Origin: Trichocoleus desertorum ATA4-8-CV12
Lineage (GTDB): Bacteria; Cyanobacteriota; Cyanobacteriia; FACHB-46
DNA length: 35,127 bases
Assembly: GCA_019358975.1 (NCBI GenBank)
Contig: JAHHIL010000056.1
Location: 1-35,127, forward strand
Direction: 5' to 3'
Each line of letters starts with the position of its first letter. Position 1 is the first letter of the stretch. The notes below the pieces were generated by a model, which did not search any database, was not told the origin of the DNA, and worked only from the letters and a program-made list of their open reading frames with translations. Both the position numbers and the translations under genes were made by a program. This document shows positions 17,969 to 28,602 of the stretch, piece after piece.

Positions 17969-18095
17969 CGTTCACCCTAGAACTGTTGTAGCAATCAGGA
18001 GAACTACTGTTGCTTTGCTTCCTAATAGCTCATTAAGTGTAGCCTTTCACTTCACAAAATGTGCGAGCCATTTCGTATTAACTGACACAACAGAA

Positions 18096-18809
18096 CTATA
18101 ACCTCTTGCCTGGTAATTGCTCAGCTAAAATACGGCTTACCATCTCTTTATGTTTTACAGGAATGGCTAAGCTCGTAAAGTTTGGCAATAGAGGAAAGCG
18201 TGGTTTAAATCGGATCGTCAACACATTTGATTTATCTGTTTCCCAAGTATACGAATTTATTCTTTGCCATCTCATGAGCGAATACATGTAACAAATACCG
18301 TTCTCTCTAAACTCAAGTTTGTTTAAGCCTAGAGCCAAACAAAAGCTAACAATCGACCACCAATATACGAGTCTAGAGAGCGCTTCCAGGCTAACATATT
18401 CCGGAGTTTCATTTAGAGCTGGCCTCAAAAATAACCATGTCACAAAAACTAAAAATGCAACCTCAATCAAGCCAAGCCAGAATAGAAATTTGCTCTGTGG
18501 ACTTCTTCCGGCATCTGCCAGTAAAAAACCAGCTTTTTGCTTTCTAAAAAACCAGCTAATCCACCATGCACTAATCGCAACAGCGTATAAGATGTGGAAG
18601 GTTACCCAACCATAACTTCCAAGCAGTTGAACTACATAGATAAGGGCGAATCCAGGCAGAAGGAAAAATAAAAACAAAGTAATTGCATCGCGGGAATTTC
18701 TACGGGCGGCTTCGCGTCCTAGCATTTGTTCTTCTGTCAGATAGCCAGACCAGAATGAACCAGCTATCAGAACTACAAAAAAGATTGATAACGCCCAAAA
18801 CCACCCCAT
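18096..18809 (-). CDS. Membrane protein with C-terminal DUF5673-like domain
   Basis: 237 residues with an N-terminal membrane segment (about 2-22), then about four more between 45 and 165, and a soluble C-terminal part. The C-terminal stretch FRENGICYMYSLMRWQRINS followed by a Trp-Glu and a beta-rich end resembles the DUF5673 pattern of integral membrane proteins in cyanobacteria. Function unknown. The segment REAARRNSRD (about 32-41) is a basic cytoplasmic loop. It is AT-richer than the neighbouring housekeeping genes. It lies 127 bases upstream of the lipoprotein gene on the same strand. Confidence 0.7.
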   Translation of the reverse strand: MGWFWALSIFFVVLIAGSFWSGYLTEEQMLGREAARRNSRDAITLFLFFLLPGFALIYVVQLLGSYGWVTFHILYAVAISAWWISWFFRKQKAGFLLADAGRSPQSKFLFWLGLIEVAFLVFVTWLFLRPALNETPEYVSLEALSRLVYWWSIVSFCLALGLNKLEFRENGICYMYSLMRWQRINSYTWETDKSNVLTIRFKPRFPLLPNFTSLAIPVKHKEMVSRILAEQLPGKRL

Positions 18810-18940
18810 AGCATTTCGCTCAGCTCAAGAAATTTTGGCATAACTCCACATAGCAATAATAAGAGATTGCCGAAATTGATAACCCGACGACCCTGACCTT
18901 GAAACTCCCTACCAAAACGTCTTCTACTTAACCAAAACGG

Positions 18941-19606
18941 TTGCAAGGTCTAGAAACCAAAGCCTAAAGCCAGCCCTTAACCGTAGAGGAAGCTTGGGAT
19001 CGAGCCACATTAACTTTAGAAGTCTGAGGCTCAGCCGCCGCAATTCCTCTGTTACAAGCAGTGCTGTCAATGGACACTGGGTATGTCGCAGCGCATTACA
19101 CTCTGGGACAAGCGTTGTTGGAGCAGCAAGATGCCAGCGGAATTGAACACATCGAAAAGGCGATCGCGGCTCGGTTTGACTGGGCCTCATCGGGATACGA
19201 ACTGATTTTGAATTTTTTGTCTCAGCAAGGGCAAGCGGAGCAAGCTCAGATTTATCAGAAACGGGCGGAACAGCACTACGAGACCCTGATGTTGGCGAGA
19301 CGAGAGCGTTCTTCCGTACAAGCCAGCGACGAATTTCAAGCCCATGATTACTCAGCAGAGACAATTCAATCTCTGGTAACGCAGTTAGCTCGGTATGATC
19401 AATTGAAAGAGGCATACTTGGTGCGGAAAGTGGTGCAATACTTTCCGGAAGACGCTTTCTATGTACTAGCGGTGAGACGCCAGTTTAAAGTTTGGGAGAC
19501 AAGCACCGAGCTAGCCGATCAAAAATTCATGGATCAGCTTGCCAACGGTCTGGAATTTCCGGGGCGAACCTACATCACACTGCTGAACAACACCACCAAA
19601 ATTTAG
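18941..19606 (+). pseudogene. C-terminal remnant of an M48/TPR-type metallopeptidase-like protein
   Basis: An open frame runs from GTG 19061 to TAA 19604-19606, about 181 residues. Protein-like sequence in the same frame continues upstream through two stops, TAA 18965-18967 and TGA 19025-19027 (QPLTVEEAWDRATLTLEV, stop, GSAAAIPLLQAVLS). The pattern of VEEAW, AAIPLLQA, LGQALLE, YLVRKVVQYFPE and FPGRTYI resembles the TPR-containing C-terminal half of cyanobacterial M48-family metalloproteases. No HEXXH zinc motif is in the window. I infer a decayed gene that has lost its protease domain; an expressed short form starting near 19061 is not excluded. Confidence 0.55.
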
Positions 19607-19665
19607 AAAAGAAATTACACCAAGTAGCGCCCACAGCGATTTATCAACGACGATAAGGAATCGGC

Positions 19666-20565
19666 ATGACCACGGACTCCCAAGAACTACTCAACTCTGA
19701 CACACCCGCTTTCGTCCATGTCTCAGTGTTGAGCCGAGAGTTAATCGCAGGCTTGGAAGTCCGGGCGGGCGGCCAGTATTTAGATGTGACGGTGGGTGGC
19801 GGTGGGCACAGCCGTTTAATTCTAGAAGCTGCGTCAGATGTCCGAGTCACAGCCTTGGATCAAGACGAACAAGCGATCGCCGCCGCGCAAGCAAATTTGG
19901 CTGAGTTTGGCGATCGCGTCCAGTTCTGCCACCGCAACTTCGCTACTTACGACCCTGGAAGCCTACGATTTGATGGCATCATTGCCGATTTAGGCGTGAG
20001 TTCAGCCCAGTTTGATATTCCCGACCGGGGGTTCAGCTTTCGTCACGAGGCCAACCTCGATATGCGGATGGATCAACGCCAAGACCTCACCGCCGCAGAG
20101 GTGATTAACTTCTGGGATGAAGTTGAACTGGCAAATATCTTCTATAACTATGGCGAAGAACGGCTCTCGCGCCGGATTGCCCGCAATATTGTAGAGAAAC
20201 GCCCCTTCCAAACCACCACAGAATTGGCAGAAGCGATCGCTCGTTGTGTCCCTCGTTCGTACCGCTATGGCCGCATTCACCCCGCAACCAGAGTGTTTCA
20301 AGCGTTGCGGATCGTGGTGAACCAAGAACTCAAGGTTTTAGAAACGTTCCTTGACACGGCACCAGGTTGGTTAAAACTAGGTGGCAGAATTGGCGTGATC
20401 AGTTTTCATAGCTTAGAAGATCGACTGGTGAAGCACAGGCTGAGAGATTCACCGTTGCTCAAAATATTGACCAAAAAGCCAATTTTGCCCCAAGCCGACG
20501 AACTTGAGAGTAATCCGCGATCGCGCTCAGCCAAGTTGCGATTGGCCGAACGGCAACCAGACTAA
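19666..20565 (+). CDS. rsmH: 16S rRNA (cytosine-1402-N4)-methyltransferase
   Basis: Methylates N4 of C1402 in the decoding centre of 16S rRNA, using S-adenosylmethionine. The 299-residue protein has the SAM motif [11 protein letters not shown] (about 39-49) typical of RsmH/MraW, then [23 protein letters not shown] and [16 protein letters not shown], and ends with [13 protein letters not shown] and a final LRLAERQ. ATG 19666 has AAGGAAT about 8 bases upstream. Unlike in most bacteria it is not within a dcw cell-division cluster, which is usual for cyanobacteria. Confidence 0.96.
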   Translation: MTTDSQELLNSDTPAFVHVSVLSRELIAGLEVRAGGQYLDVTVGGGGHSRLILEAASDVRVTALDQDEQAIAAAQANLAEFGDRVQFCHRNFATYDPGSLRFDGIIADLGVSSAQFDIPDRGFSFRHEANLDMRMDQRQDLTAAEVINFWDEVELANIFYNYGEERLSRRIARNIVEKRPFQTTTELAEAIARCVPRSYRYGRIHPATRVFQALRIVVNQELKVLETFLDTAPGWLKLGGRIGVISFHSLEDRLVKHRLRDSPLLKILTKKPILPQADELESNPRSRSAKLRLAERQPD

Positions 20566-20734
20566 CTCATCAATTAGGACGATCCAGCCTGAGCAGTTTT
20601 CTCTCTAAAAAGGTCATTGAGCGAGTTTTTCAGACAAGGTACTGTAAGGAAAACCTCTACCCACCTGACCAAAAGAATAACGGGTCGTGACGACAGCCCT
20701 CGATAGCTAGCCTGCAATCACTCACTGCTTAACT

Positions 20735-22951
20735 ATGCAAGCACAAGATCCGTTAACCTTTCCACTCACGCTAGAGGCTGCGATCGATCGGCGTCCTTTA
20801 ACCGTGCCCCCTGACACCTCAGTGGTAGAGGCGATCGCCATGATGAGCAAAGCCCAAAGCAGCTGCGTACTGCCAGCATTGGAGCTATCGCGCAACACTG
20901 TTTTAATGGGCGAAGCCCGCGCCAGTGCCATTTTGGTGGTCGAGGGCTCACAGTTACTCGGCGTGTTTTCTGAGCGAGAGGCTATCCAGGCGATCGCCTC
21001 AAGTCGAAACTTAGCAGAGGTCAAAATTTCTGAGGTGATGCAGCAGCCTGCGATCGCTCTGACTCAGACTGAGCATCAAGATGTTTTTACTGCCCTAACA
21101 CTCCTACGGCAACATCAAATTCAGCATCTACCCGTCGTAGACTCGCAAGGTCAATGGGTTGGGCTAGTCACACCTGCCAGTATTCGGAATGTATTACAGC
21201 TAGATGAATTGCTAAAATCTAAGCCGCTAGGAGAGCTGGCAGCGCCTCCGGTCGTTCAGGCCCCTGCGAGCACGACATTGCTAGAGTTAGCCCATCTCAT
21301 GGGTGAGCAGCGAGTTGATTATGTGGTCTTGACAGCAGAAACTCCTAATCCTGGCATACAGGCACCCGTAGGCATCATTCTAGAACGGCATATTATCCAG
21401 CTTTGGGCGCTAGAACTAGATTTAATCCAGATACCAACTCAGGCGGTCATGAGCGCATCCCTACCCTGCTTTCCTGCCTCGGAGTCTGTGTTGTTAGCCT
21501 ATTGGGAAATGCAACAACAGCGGGTGCAACGGCTGGGCATATCTGATGAAGCTGGAGCATTATTGAGCATTATTTCTCCGACCAGCTTCTTATACAGCTT
21601 AGATCTCGATGAAATACGCAGCGCTGTAGAACAGCTCCAGCAATCGATTGAGCACTTTGAAGTTGAAAAAAACCAACGAACCCAAAATTGTCATACTGAC
21701 CTAGAAACACAGCTCTTAGAAAACCCAGCCGAGTTACTAGAACAGTTACAGTGCAGCCAAATCCTGACGGCGATGGCGCTCCATATTCGAGAGTCTCTTA
21801 ACTTAAATGAAATTCTTCAGACTGCCGTTAATGAAGTTCGACGCTTTTTGCAGACGGATCGAGTGATTATGTACCGGTTCAATCCAGACTACAGCGGCAC
21901 AGTCATCGTCGAATCGGTGGCAGAGGGTTGGAGACCTGCCGTTAACAGCAGCATTCAAGATACCTGCTTTGGTCAAAATTATGCCCAAGCCTACAAAAGA
22001 GGCCGAATTCAAGTCACAGAGGACATCTACACAGCGGGTTTAACTCAATGCCATATCGATATTTTAGTTCTGTATGACATCCGCGCTAGCCTCGTGGTAC
22101 CGATCCTACAAGGTGAGCATTTGTGGGGGTTGTTGTGTGCCTATCATTGCGTCGGACCCAGGCGCTGGCGGCAGTTTGAAGTTGAGTTACTCAAGCAACT
22201 AGCGACCCATATGGCGATCGCCATCCAACAATCTGAGCTTTATCACCAAGTCCAGAATGAACTTGCTGAGCGCAAGCGAGCAGAGGAGCAGCTAAAGCTA
22301 TCCTTGAAAGAAAAAGAGGTGCTACTGAAAGAAATTCACCATCGAGTCAAAAACAATTTGCAAGTCATCTCTAGTGTCTTGAGACTGCAATCTGATTATG
22401 TAAAAGACGACAAAATCTTGGCTTTGTTCAACGATAGCCAAAACCGCATTCGCTCAATGGCGCTTATCCACGAAAAGCTTTACCAGTCCAGCAACTTATT
22501 AAAAATAAATTTCGATGAATACATTCATGATCTAACAGATAATTTAATTCGTTCCTACGTCGCCTTTGCCTCAAGTGTCACCTTAAGCACTAATGCTGTA
22601 GGAGTTTGGCTAAATATTGATACTGCAATTCCTTGCGGCCTAATTATTAATGAATTAGTTTCAAATTCTCTAAAACATGCTTTTTCAGGCTCAAATCAAG
22701 AGAATGAAATTCGGATTAGTATTACCTCAAATGAGGACAATCAATTTACTTTAACTGTTCGAGATAATGGCATTGGCTTTCCAGAAGATATTGATTTCCG
22801 CAATACCGAATCATTGGGTTTAGAGCTAGTTTGCATTTTTACAGAACAGTTAGACGGCACGATTGAGCTCGACCGAAGCAATAGTACCGCTTTTATCATT
22901 ACATTTTCAGAAATAGGCAATATTGGAAGGATCGAGAAAAATGGCCAATGA
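20735..22951 (+). CDS. CBS-GAF histidine kinase with DXCF cyanobacteriochrome signature (HisKA_2)
   Basis: 738 residues. Residues about 15-285 hold four CBS motifs in two pairs ([45 protein letters not shown]). A short coiled coil leads to a GAF domain (about 345-500). This GAF has DTCF at 409-412 and CH at 439-440; the two Cys are 28 residues apart, as in DXCF-type cyanobacteriochromes, which bind a bilin through both. The kinase part is HisKA_2: [11 protein letters not shown] with the likely phospho-His H535, then the N box [13 protein letters not shown] and DNGIGFP. No membrane segment is seen, so it is probably cytoplasmic. It overlaps the next gene by 11 bases. Bilin binding is an inference; CBS domains may sense adenine nucleotides. 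Confidence 0.88.
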   Translation: MQAQDPLTFPLTLEAAIDRRPLTVPPDTSVVEAIAMMSKAQSSCVLPALELSRNTVLMGEARASAILVVEGSQLLGVFSEREAIQAIASSRNLAEVKISEVMQQPAIALTQTEHQDVFTALTLLRQHQIQHLPVVDSQGQWVGLVTPASIRNVLQLDELLKSKPLGELAAPPVVQAPASTTLLELAHLMGEQRVDYVVLTAETPNPGIQAPVGIILERHIIQLWALELDLIQIPTQAVMSASLPCFPASESVLLAYWEMQQQRVQRLGISDEAGALLSIISPTSFLYSLDLDEIRSAVEQLQQSIEHFEVEKNQRTQNCHTDLETQLLENPAELLEQLQCSQILTAMALHIRESLNLNEILQTAVNEVRRFLQTDRVIMYRFNPDYSGTVIVESVAEGWRPAVNSSIQDTCFGQNYAQAYKRGRIQVTEDIYTAGLTQCHIDILVLYDIRASLVVPILQGEHLWGLLCAYHCVGPRRWRQFEVELLKQLATHMAIAIQQSELYHQVQNELAERKRAEEQLKLSLKEKEVLLKEIHHRVKNNLQVISSVLRLQSDYVKDDKILALFNDSQNRIRSMALIHEKLYQSSNLLKINFDEYIHDLTDNLIRSYVAFASSVTLSTNAVGVWLNIDTAIPCGLIINELVSNSLKHAFSGSNQENEIRISITSNEDNQFTLTVRDNGIGFPEDIDFRNTESLGLELVCIFTEQLDGTIELDRSNSTAFIITFSEIGNIGRIEKNGQ

Positions 22952-24059
22952 AAAAATTCTAGTGGTTGAAGACGAAAGAATTGTCGCTAGAGATATTGAG
23001 AAAAGACTAAAAAAGTTAGGCTATGTGGTGCCTGTGACGGTTGCTTCTGGCGAAGAAGCGATTAAAAAAACGGCAGAAATTCGACCCGATTTGGTGTTGA
23101 TGGATATTCAACTCAAAGGTAAGTTAGATGGCATCGAAACCGCAGAACAAATTCGAGCTGATTTTGATATCCCTGTAATTTATCTCACTGCTTATGCAGA
23201 TGAGGCAACTTTGCAGCGGGCCAAAGCCACAGAGCCATTTGGTTATATTCTCAAACCGTTTGATGCTAGAGATTTACACGTTGCGATTGAAGTTGCTTTA
23301 CGGAGACGTTTGTCCGAGGAAGCAATTCGGGTGGCATTGGAAAAAGAGAAAGAACTGAGTGAACTCAAATCTCGCTTTTGGTCGATGGCGGCACATGAGT
23401 TTCGCAATCCGATGACTTCTATCTTGTCTGCGGCACAACTACTTGAACAAGAGAAACATGACCTGCCTGAAGAGCGAAGGCGTGAATACTTATATATGAT
23501 TCAAAACTCAATTCGAGCGATGGATCAATTACTCGGCGATGTTTTAGCCATTGGCCGAGTCGAGGGAGGCAATCTCAGATTTGATCCAGCCCCCTTAGAC
23601 CTGGAGGAATTTTGCAGCATTGTTGTAGAAGAAATGCAGTTTAATGCAGGTCTAAAGCATCGAATTATTTTCAACCCGCAGGGTAACTGCGATCAAGCTT
23701 GTTTAGACAAAAAACTATTAAGGCATGTTTTAACTAATCTTCTTTCAAATGCAATTAAATACTCGCCTGAGGGTAATGATATTAATTTTGAGCTAATTTG
23801 TTCTGATAATACAGTAATTTTTCAAGTTAAAGATACAGGAATTGGCATTCCAGCAGAAGCGAAAAATTATCTTTTTGAGCCGTTTCAGCGAGCTGACAAT
23901 GTGGGTAATATTCCTGGTACAGGTTTAGGGCTCACTATGGTTAAAAGATGCTTAGACTTACATGGTGGTCAAATTTTCGTAGAAAGTGATACTGACCGAG
24001 GGACAATAGTCACGGTGCAATTACACCTAAACAACCATGTGGTATCTCGTCAAAGTTAG
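22941..24059 (+). CDS. Response regulator-histidine kinase (REC-HisKA-HATPase)
   Basis: 372 residues from ATG 22941 ([13 protein letters not shown]). The receiver has D11, phospho-acceptor D55 in [10 protein letters not shown], and K in [11 protein letters not shown] linker leads to HisKA with the H box [12 protein letters not shown] (H152), then N box [18 protein letters not shown] and GTGLGL. A receiver placed before a kinase suggests that phosphorylation at D55 switches kinase output. A TTG at 22923 in frame is less likely. The start lies inside the last codons of the photoreceptor-like kinase gene, so both are co-translated and the receiver is the natural first partner. It ends 5 bases from the convergent hybrid kinase gene. 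Confidence 0.92.
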   Translation: MANEKILVVEDERIVARDIEKRLKKLGYVVPVTVASGEEAIKKTAEIRPDLVLMDIQLKGKLDGIETAEQIRADFDIPVIYLTAYADEATLQRAKATEPFGYILKPFDARDLHVAIEVALRRRLSEEAIRVALEKEKELSELKSRFWSMAAHEFRNPMTSILSAAQLLEQEKHDLPEERRREYLYMIQNSIRAMDQLLGDVLAIGRVEGGNLRFDPAPLDLEEFCSIVVEEMQFNAGLKHRIIFNPQGNCDQACLDKKLLRHVLTNLLSNAIKYSPEGNDINFELICSDNTVIFQVKDTGIGIPAEAKNYLFEPFQRADNVGNIPGTGLGLTMVKRCLDLHGGQIFVESDTDRGTIVTVQLHLNNHVVSRQS

Positions 24060-24064
24060 GAGAT

Positions 24065-27000
24065 TTAGCGGGGTGAGTCTAGGTGACGGGGTAATTCCAC
24101 CCGAAAAGTTGAGCCCTGGCCCAATGTGCTTTCAACGGTAATAGAACCATCCATCATCTGCACCAACCAATCTGTAATAGCCAGCCCTAAACCTGTGCCA
24201 CCATGTTTACGAGTGGTAGTTTGATCTACCTGGCGAAACTCTTCAAAAATGTGTTGCAAATCTGATTGAGCAATACCAATTCCGGTGTCTTGCACCGCGA
24301 TCGCGACACAACTAGGCGAAACTTCCCAAGCCTTAACACTGACACGACCGAAATCGGTAAATTTAATTGCATTAGACAACAAATTAACCAAAACTTGGCG
24401 TAACCGCATCGTGTCATTGATGATGCAAGGGTTTACCAAGTTGGTGCTGACGGACAAATCCAAATTCTTTTGCTCAGCCAGCGATCGCAACTCTTCAGTC
24501 GTGGCTTTGACCAAGTGCTCTAAATTAATTTCTTCTGGTTTCAACTCTAGACGACCCACCTCAATCTTAGAGAGATCAAGAATATCGTTAATCAGCGCCA
24601 ACAAGTTCTTGCCATTGTTGAGCACCCGCCCCACCATATCTCGCTGCTGCGGATTGAGGCTGCTCTGAGGCTGGCGTAGGAGCAATTGTGAGAAGCCAAT
24701 GATGGCATTCATGGGAGTCCGCAGCTCATGGGACATGGTGGCTAGAAACTGAGACTTGAGCTGAGCCGCTTCTAGAAGTTGGAGGTTTTGCAGTTGAATC
24801 TGTTGGCGTTGCCGTTCTAGCTCTGTATTCTGTCGCGCCAAAATGTCATTTTGCACCGCTAAGCGCTCTTCTCGCTCCTCCAGCACATTGATCAAGCGGG
24901 CATTATTGATCGCGATCGCCGCTTGCTCTCCAAACGCCACTAGCAGCCGTTGATCTTCGTCATCAAAGGCTTGAGGATCTTGCCAATTACCGATCGCTAG
25001 CACTCCCAAACGCCCTGCCTGGGCTGATTCAATCGCCACTGCATAAATGGAAGCAGGCATCTCCTCAGAGCCATACTCTTGCAATGACTCGCCTTGCAAA
25101 AGCAGGGATTCTCCCGTCAAAAACACTTGTCCCAAAAACCCATTCCGAATGTAGGAGCCATCCAAGTGCAGTTTTTCCATACCAACGCCCACTTTGGCCG
25201 TCAGCTCTAGTAGATTTCGTTGGGTATTTCGTAAGGCGATGAGACCAAATTCTGCCCCTGGAATGGCTCCACACACCGATCGCACCATCGTCTGCAACAG
25301 TCCTGGCAAGTCGGCTAATCGTTGGTTCAATAAATTTGTTAACCGTTGCAAGGTACGCAACTGCTGTTGTTGCTCACCCAAGATCAAAATTGCCTGCCGC
25401 AGATTTTCTCCTACCTCTTGGGCTTCTCGATACAAACGAGCATTGTCTGCCGCTAGCGCTGCCCGATGAGCCAGATCCTCAACAAACGCTAGATCGGAGC
25501 GGGTGTAGTGGCGACCCGATTCAGCACTGATTATGGAAATGACTCCCAAGGTACGACCCCGCGCAACCAAGGGCACTAACATCGCCGAGCTAAAGCCAAT
25601 CTGTTTCAGCATTTCTAGATGCTCTGAGTCTTGGGCGATCGCCCCCAAAAACGCCTGATCAATTTCTGGATAAAACTCCGACTGCCCGGTACGAACTACG
25701 TTAGGTGTCCCTCTAGGGGCATTGGGATCAGGAGGATAGCGCCGATCTAACTCCTCAGCCCACTGCAACTTCTCTGGGTTAGCATGAGCGATCGCCACGC
25801 GCCTTAAGGTTTGGTCTGCCTCAACTACATCCACCACACACCAGTCAGCCAGAGAGGGCACCATTAATTGAGCTAAGTTTTCTAAGGTGGTTTGATAGTC
25901 TAAGGAAGCTGCGAGTAGGGTACCTGCCTCCGCTAAAAACCGTTGCGACTCTTCAGCTTGCTTGCGTTCCGTAATGTTGAGAAAGGCTCCCACACAACCT
26001 CTAACCCTCCCTTGCTCATCAAACAGAGGGGCAGCATATTCCAACAACTTAATCACGTGACCATTATTATGAATCACGTCAATTTCTGTCTCTAAAACTT
26101 CTGCACCTGTGGCAGCAGCATGACGTAAGGGCAACTCAGGAGTGGGAGATTCTTTGCCATCCTGCAAAATTCTAAAGTGAGTTGATCTTGCTTCTATCGA
26201 CCCCTTTAAAGAAGCCTTACCATCCAGCGGCATGGCGAGCAACTTGGCAAAGTAAGGATTCACCCGAATCTGCTCACAGCTAGGCTCGTCTGCAATACCG
26301 ATGCCAATGGGAATCACGTCAAATAAGGTTTGCAATTCATCCACCCGACGCTGCAAGTCGCGGTTGAGCTGCATGATCTTAGCTTCTCTGCGTTTGCGTT
26401 CTTTGACGAAAGCAACGTGGTTGGTGATGGTTTGAGCGAGTTGCATCTCATCTTCAGTGAAGATATGGGGCGTGTCATAGTAGAGCATAAATTTGCCCAA
26501 CAACTGTCCCTGAGCGATCAGCGGAATCAATCCTAAAGCGCGGATGCCTTCTTGCAAAATCACCGACCGTAAGGGGTCTTCGCTCAGCTCCGTCTCTACA
26601 TTAGAAATCCAGATGGGCTGAGGATTTTTGGCATCTAGAGACCAAAGAGAATGGCCTTCGGTCGCCTGTCGATAGGTGTCCGATAACTGTCGCCAAGCCT
26701 TGAAGCGCATAACGCCGTCCGGGTCAGCTACTAGGACAGAGGCGCGATCGGCTGCGAGGGCTTGTTGAAATCCATTCAGAGCCGCTTCGTAAATTTCTTC
26801 GATCGCCCCAGCTCGGCTGACTGCATCCGTAATCTGATAAATCGCCTGTAATTGCTCAAACTGCTGGCGCAATCTGGCTTCTGCTTGCTGACGCTCGGTA
26901 ACATCGTAGAAGATGACGACACCAGCCACAATATTGCCATCGCGATCGCGAATCGGGCTAGAACTTACCCGCATGACTCCCCAGGTTTGGTCGCCTCGCC

Positions 27001-28456
27001 AAATCCGCACTTCTTCGTCAGCAACAACTTCCCCATGATTAATGGCGCGAGCTAAGGGCCAATCCTGCGGTTCATAGAGTCGGCCATCCGCATGAAAGCC
27101 GCAATACTCTCGATATTGTTCAATTTCGGTAGAGGGCAGAAACGCGTGATGCCAGATTTGCTCGACTTGCTCGTTGCCCAGCACTAACTTGCCCGATGGA
27201 GCCTCGGCAATGATCACACCTGCGGGCATCTGTCTGAGCACTGCTTCCAAACGGCCTCGCTCGGTTTCTAGTTGTTGCAGCAGTTGTTCTCGTTCAATTT
27301 CAGCCTGCTTAGCCTGAGTGATATCCAAGACAAAGCAGATGGTCTCCTGCCCTGACTCTAGTAAAGCTGCCCCTATTAGTACGGAGACACAACTGCCATC
27401 TTGACGAATATACTTTTTTTCCCAAGGCGAGCAAACCCCTACAGTTTGCAACTGCGCGATCGCCCACTCATCAATTGCGACATATTCCGGTGGGGTCATT
27501 TGCGCCCAATCTAAGCGACCTGCTAGCAAGTCTTCGCGCGTGTAGCCCACCATCTCCAGAAAAGCTGCATTGGCATCGGTGATCTGGCCCGTGAGTGTGG
27601 CCGTGATCACGCCAATCATATCGGCTTCAGCTAAGCGTCTAAATCGCCCTTCGCTCGCTCGTAACGCCTGCTCTAGCTGCTTACGCTCGGTGATATCGCG
27701 AGAGTTGAGAATCACTCCCCTCACCCCTGGATCTTGGAGCAGGTTATTAACCACTACTTCTAAATCAACCCAATGTCCTGCCGCATGTCGAACCCGAAGT
27801 TCTAGGGGAGGGGCAATTCCTGGCTGGGTCAAAATCTTAGCAAAAGTGGTCTTTAAATCAGCAGCTTCAACGGGGTGAGTGTAGCTAAAGGGTGATTGAC
27901 CCATTAAAGTTTCGGGTTGGTAGCCTAGAATTCGCTCGATCGAGGGGCTGACGTAACGGAGCGTGCCATCGGTTTCCAAAATGGTAATGATGTCAGAGGA
28001 GTTTTGCACCAGAGATCGAAAGCGGGCTTCACTTTCTCGCAATTTTTGGTTGGCCGCTGCTGCCTGGATTTCTGCTCGACACAGGCGAATTGCATTACGA
28101 AGACTGCGAGACAAGCTCTCTGGGGCCAGTTTCCCTTTAGAGAGGTAGTCTGAAGCACCCGCCTTCATAAGTTCAACAGCAATTTGCTCATCGCCTTGAC
28201 TCGTCAGCACAATTAAGGCAGTCTGAATTCCTGCTTCTCGTACGGTTTTGACTAGGGTCAGACCATCTCCATCAGGCAATTGATAATCGAGCAAGACACA
28301 GTCAAAAGGTTGTTGCTGTAAGAGGGCGATCGCGGCACTGTAACTACCAACCTCCAATAGCTCCAACGACAGACCTGCGGCTTGGAGCGCCTGACGCACT
28401 GCCATCCGGGCTACTTCGTCATCATCAACCACTAAGATCTTGAGAATCTCTTCCAT
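24065..28456 (-). CDS. Large multi-sensor histidine kinase (REC-PAS-PAS-PAS-GAF-PAS-GAF-GAF-HisKA-HATPase)
   Basis: 1463 residues without membrane segments. The N-terminal receiver has D57 (LLDYQLPDGDG) and K in YLSKGKL. PAS domains lie at about 147-265, 272-390, 400-520 and 700-825; GAF domains at about 525-680, 835-1010 and 1025-1190. A coiled coil precedes the H box ATMSHELRTPMN (H1243), followed by N box [17 protein letters not shown] and GTGLGL. None of the three GAF domains shows the bilin Cys-His pair. PAS and GAF limits are approximate. Start ATG 28456. It probably forms part of the same local signalling set but is transcribed in the opposite direction. Ligands are unknown. Confidence 0.92.
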   Translation of the reverse strand: MEEILKILVVDDDEVARMAVRQALQAAGLSLELLEVGSYSAAIALLQQQPFDCVLLDYQLPDGDGLTLVKTVREAGIQTALIVLTSQGDEQIAVELMKAGASDYLSKGKLAPESLSRSLRNAIRLCRAEIQAAAANQKLRESEARFRSLVQNSSDIITILETDGTLRYVSPSIERILGYQPETLMGQSPFSYTHPVEAADLKTTFAKILTQPGIAPPLELRVRHAAGHWVDLEVVVNNLLQDPGVRGVILNSRDITERKQLEQALRASEGRFRRLAEADMIGVITATLTGQITDANAAFLEMVGYTREDLLAGRLDWAQMTPPEYVAIDEWAIAQLQTVGVCSPWEKKYIRQDGSCVSVLIGAALLESGQETICFVLDITQAKQAEIEREQLLQQLETERGRLEAVLRQMPAGVIIAEAPSGKLVLGNEQVEQIWHHAFLPSTEIEQYREYCGFHADGRLYEPQDWPLARAINHGEVVADEEVRIWRGDQTWGVMRVSSSPIRDRDGNIVAGVVIFYDVTERQQAEARLRQQFEQLQAIYQITDAVSRAGAIEEIYEAALNGFQQALAADRASVLVADPDGVMRFKAWRQLSDTYRQATEGHSLWSLDAKNPQPIWISNVETELSEDPLRSVILQEGIRALGLIPLIAQGQLLGKFMLYYDTPHIFTEDEMQLAQTITNHVAFVKERKRREAKIMQLNRDLQRRVDELQTLFDVIPIGIGIADEPSCEQIRVNPYFAKLLAMPLDGKASLKGSIEARSTHFRILQDGKESPTPELPLRHAAATGAEVLETEIDVIHNNGHVIKLLEYAAPLFDEQGRVRGCVGAFLNITERKQAEESQRFLAEAGTLLAASLDYQTTLENLAQLMVPSLADWCVVDVVEADQTLRRVAIAHANPEKLQWAEELDRRYPPDPNAPRGTPNVVRTGQSEFYPEIDQAFLGAIAQDSEHLEMLKQIGFSSAMLVPLVARGRTLGVISIISAESGRHYTRSDLAFVEDLAHRAALAADNARLYREAQEVGENLRQAILILGEQQQQLRTLQRLTNLLNQRLADLPGLLQTMVRSVCGAIPGAEFGLIALRNTQRNLLELTAKVGVGMEKLHLDGSYIRNGFLGQVFLTGESLLLQGESLQEYGSEEMPASIYAVAIESAQAGRLGVLAIGNWQDPQAFDDEDQRLLVAFGEQAAIAINNARLINVLEEREERLAVQNDILARQNTELERQRQQIQLQNLQLLEAAQLKSQFLATMSHELRTPMNAIIGFSQLLLRQPQSSLNPQQRDMVGRVLNNGKNLLALINDILDLSKIEVGRLELKPEEINLEHLVKATTEELRSLAEQKNLDLSVSTNLVNPCIINDTMRLRQVLVNLLSNAIKFTDFGRVSVKAWEVSPSCVAIAVQDTGIGIAQSDLQHIFEEFRQVDQTTTRKHGGTGLGLAITDWLVQMMDGSITVESTLGQGSTFRVELPRHLDSPR

Positions 28457-28602
28457 AACAATTGGCTATCAGCAATCTGCCTTTAGCTGGCTTTGGTTCA
28501 GTATCGACTATCCTTGTCCTTTACTAAATACTGTAAACAAATCGCTCAGTCTCAACAAATTTTGGACTCTTTAGGGTGTTGCACTCAAGGTCCAATATTT
28601 GT

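Noticed and set aside
18924-19415. Minus-strand open frame of 163 codons
   Set aside because: It overlaps the M48/TPR-like frame on the opposite strand, is Leu/Arg-rich without any motif and has no ribosome site; the plus-strand frame looks like real protein.
24065-28456. Bilin-binding GAF domains in the large hybrid kinase
   Set aside because: None of its three GAF domains has a Cys-His pair or DXCF motif at the expected places.
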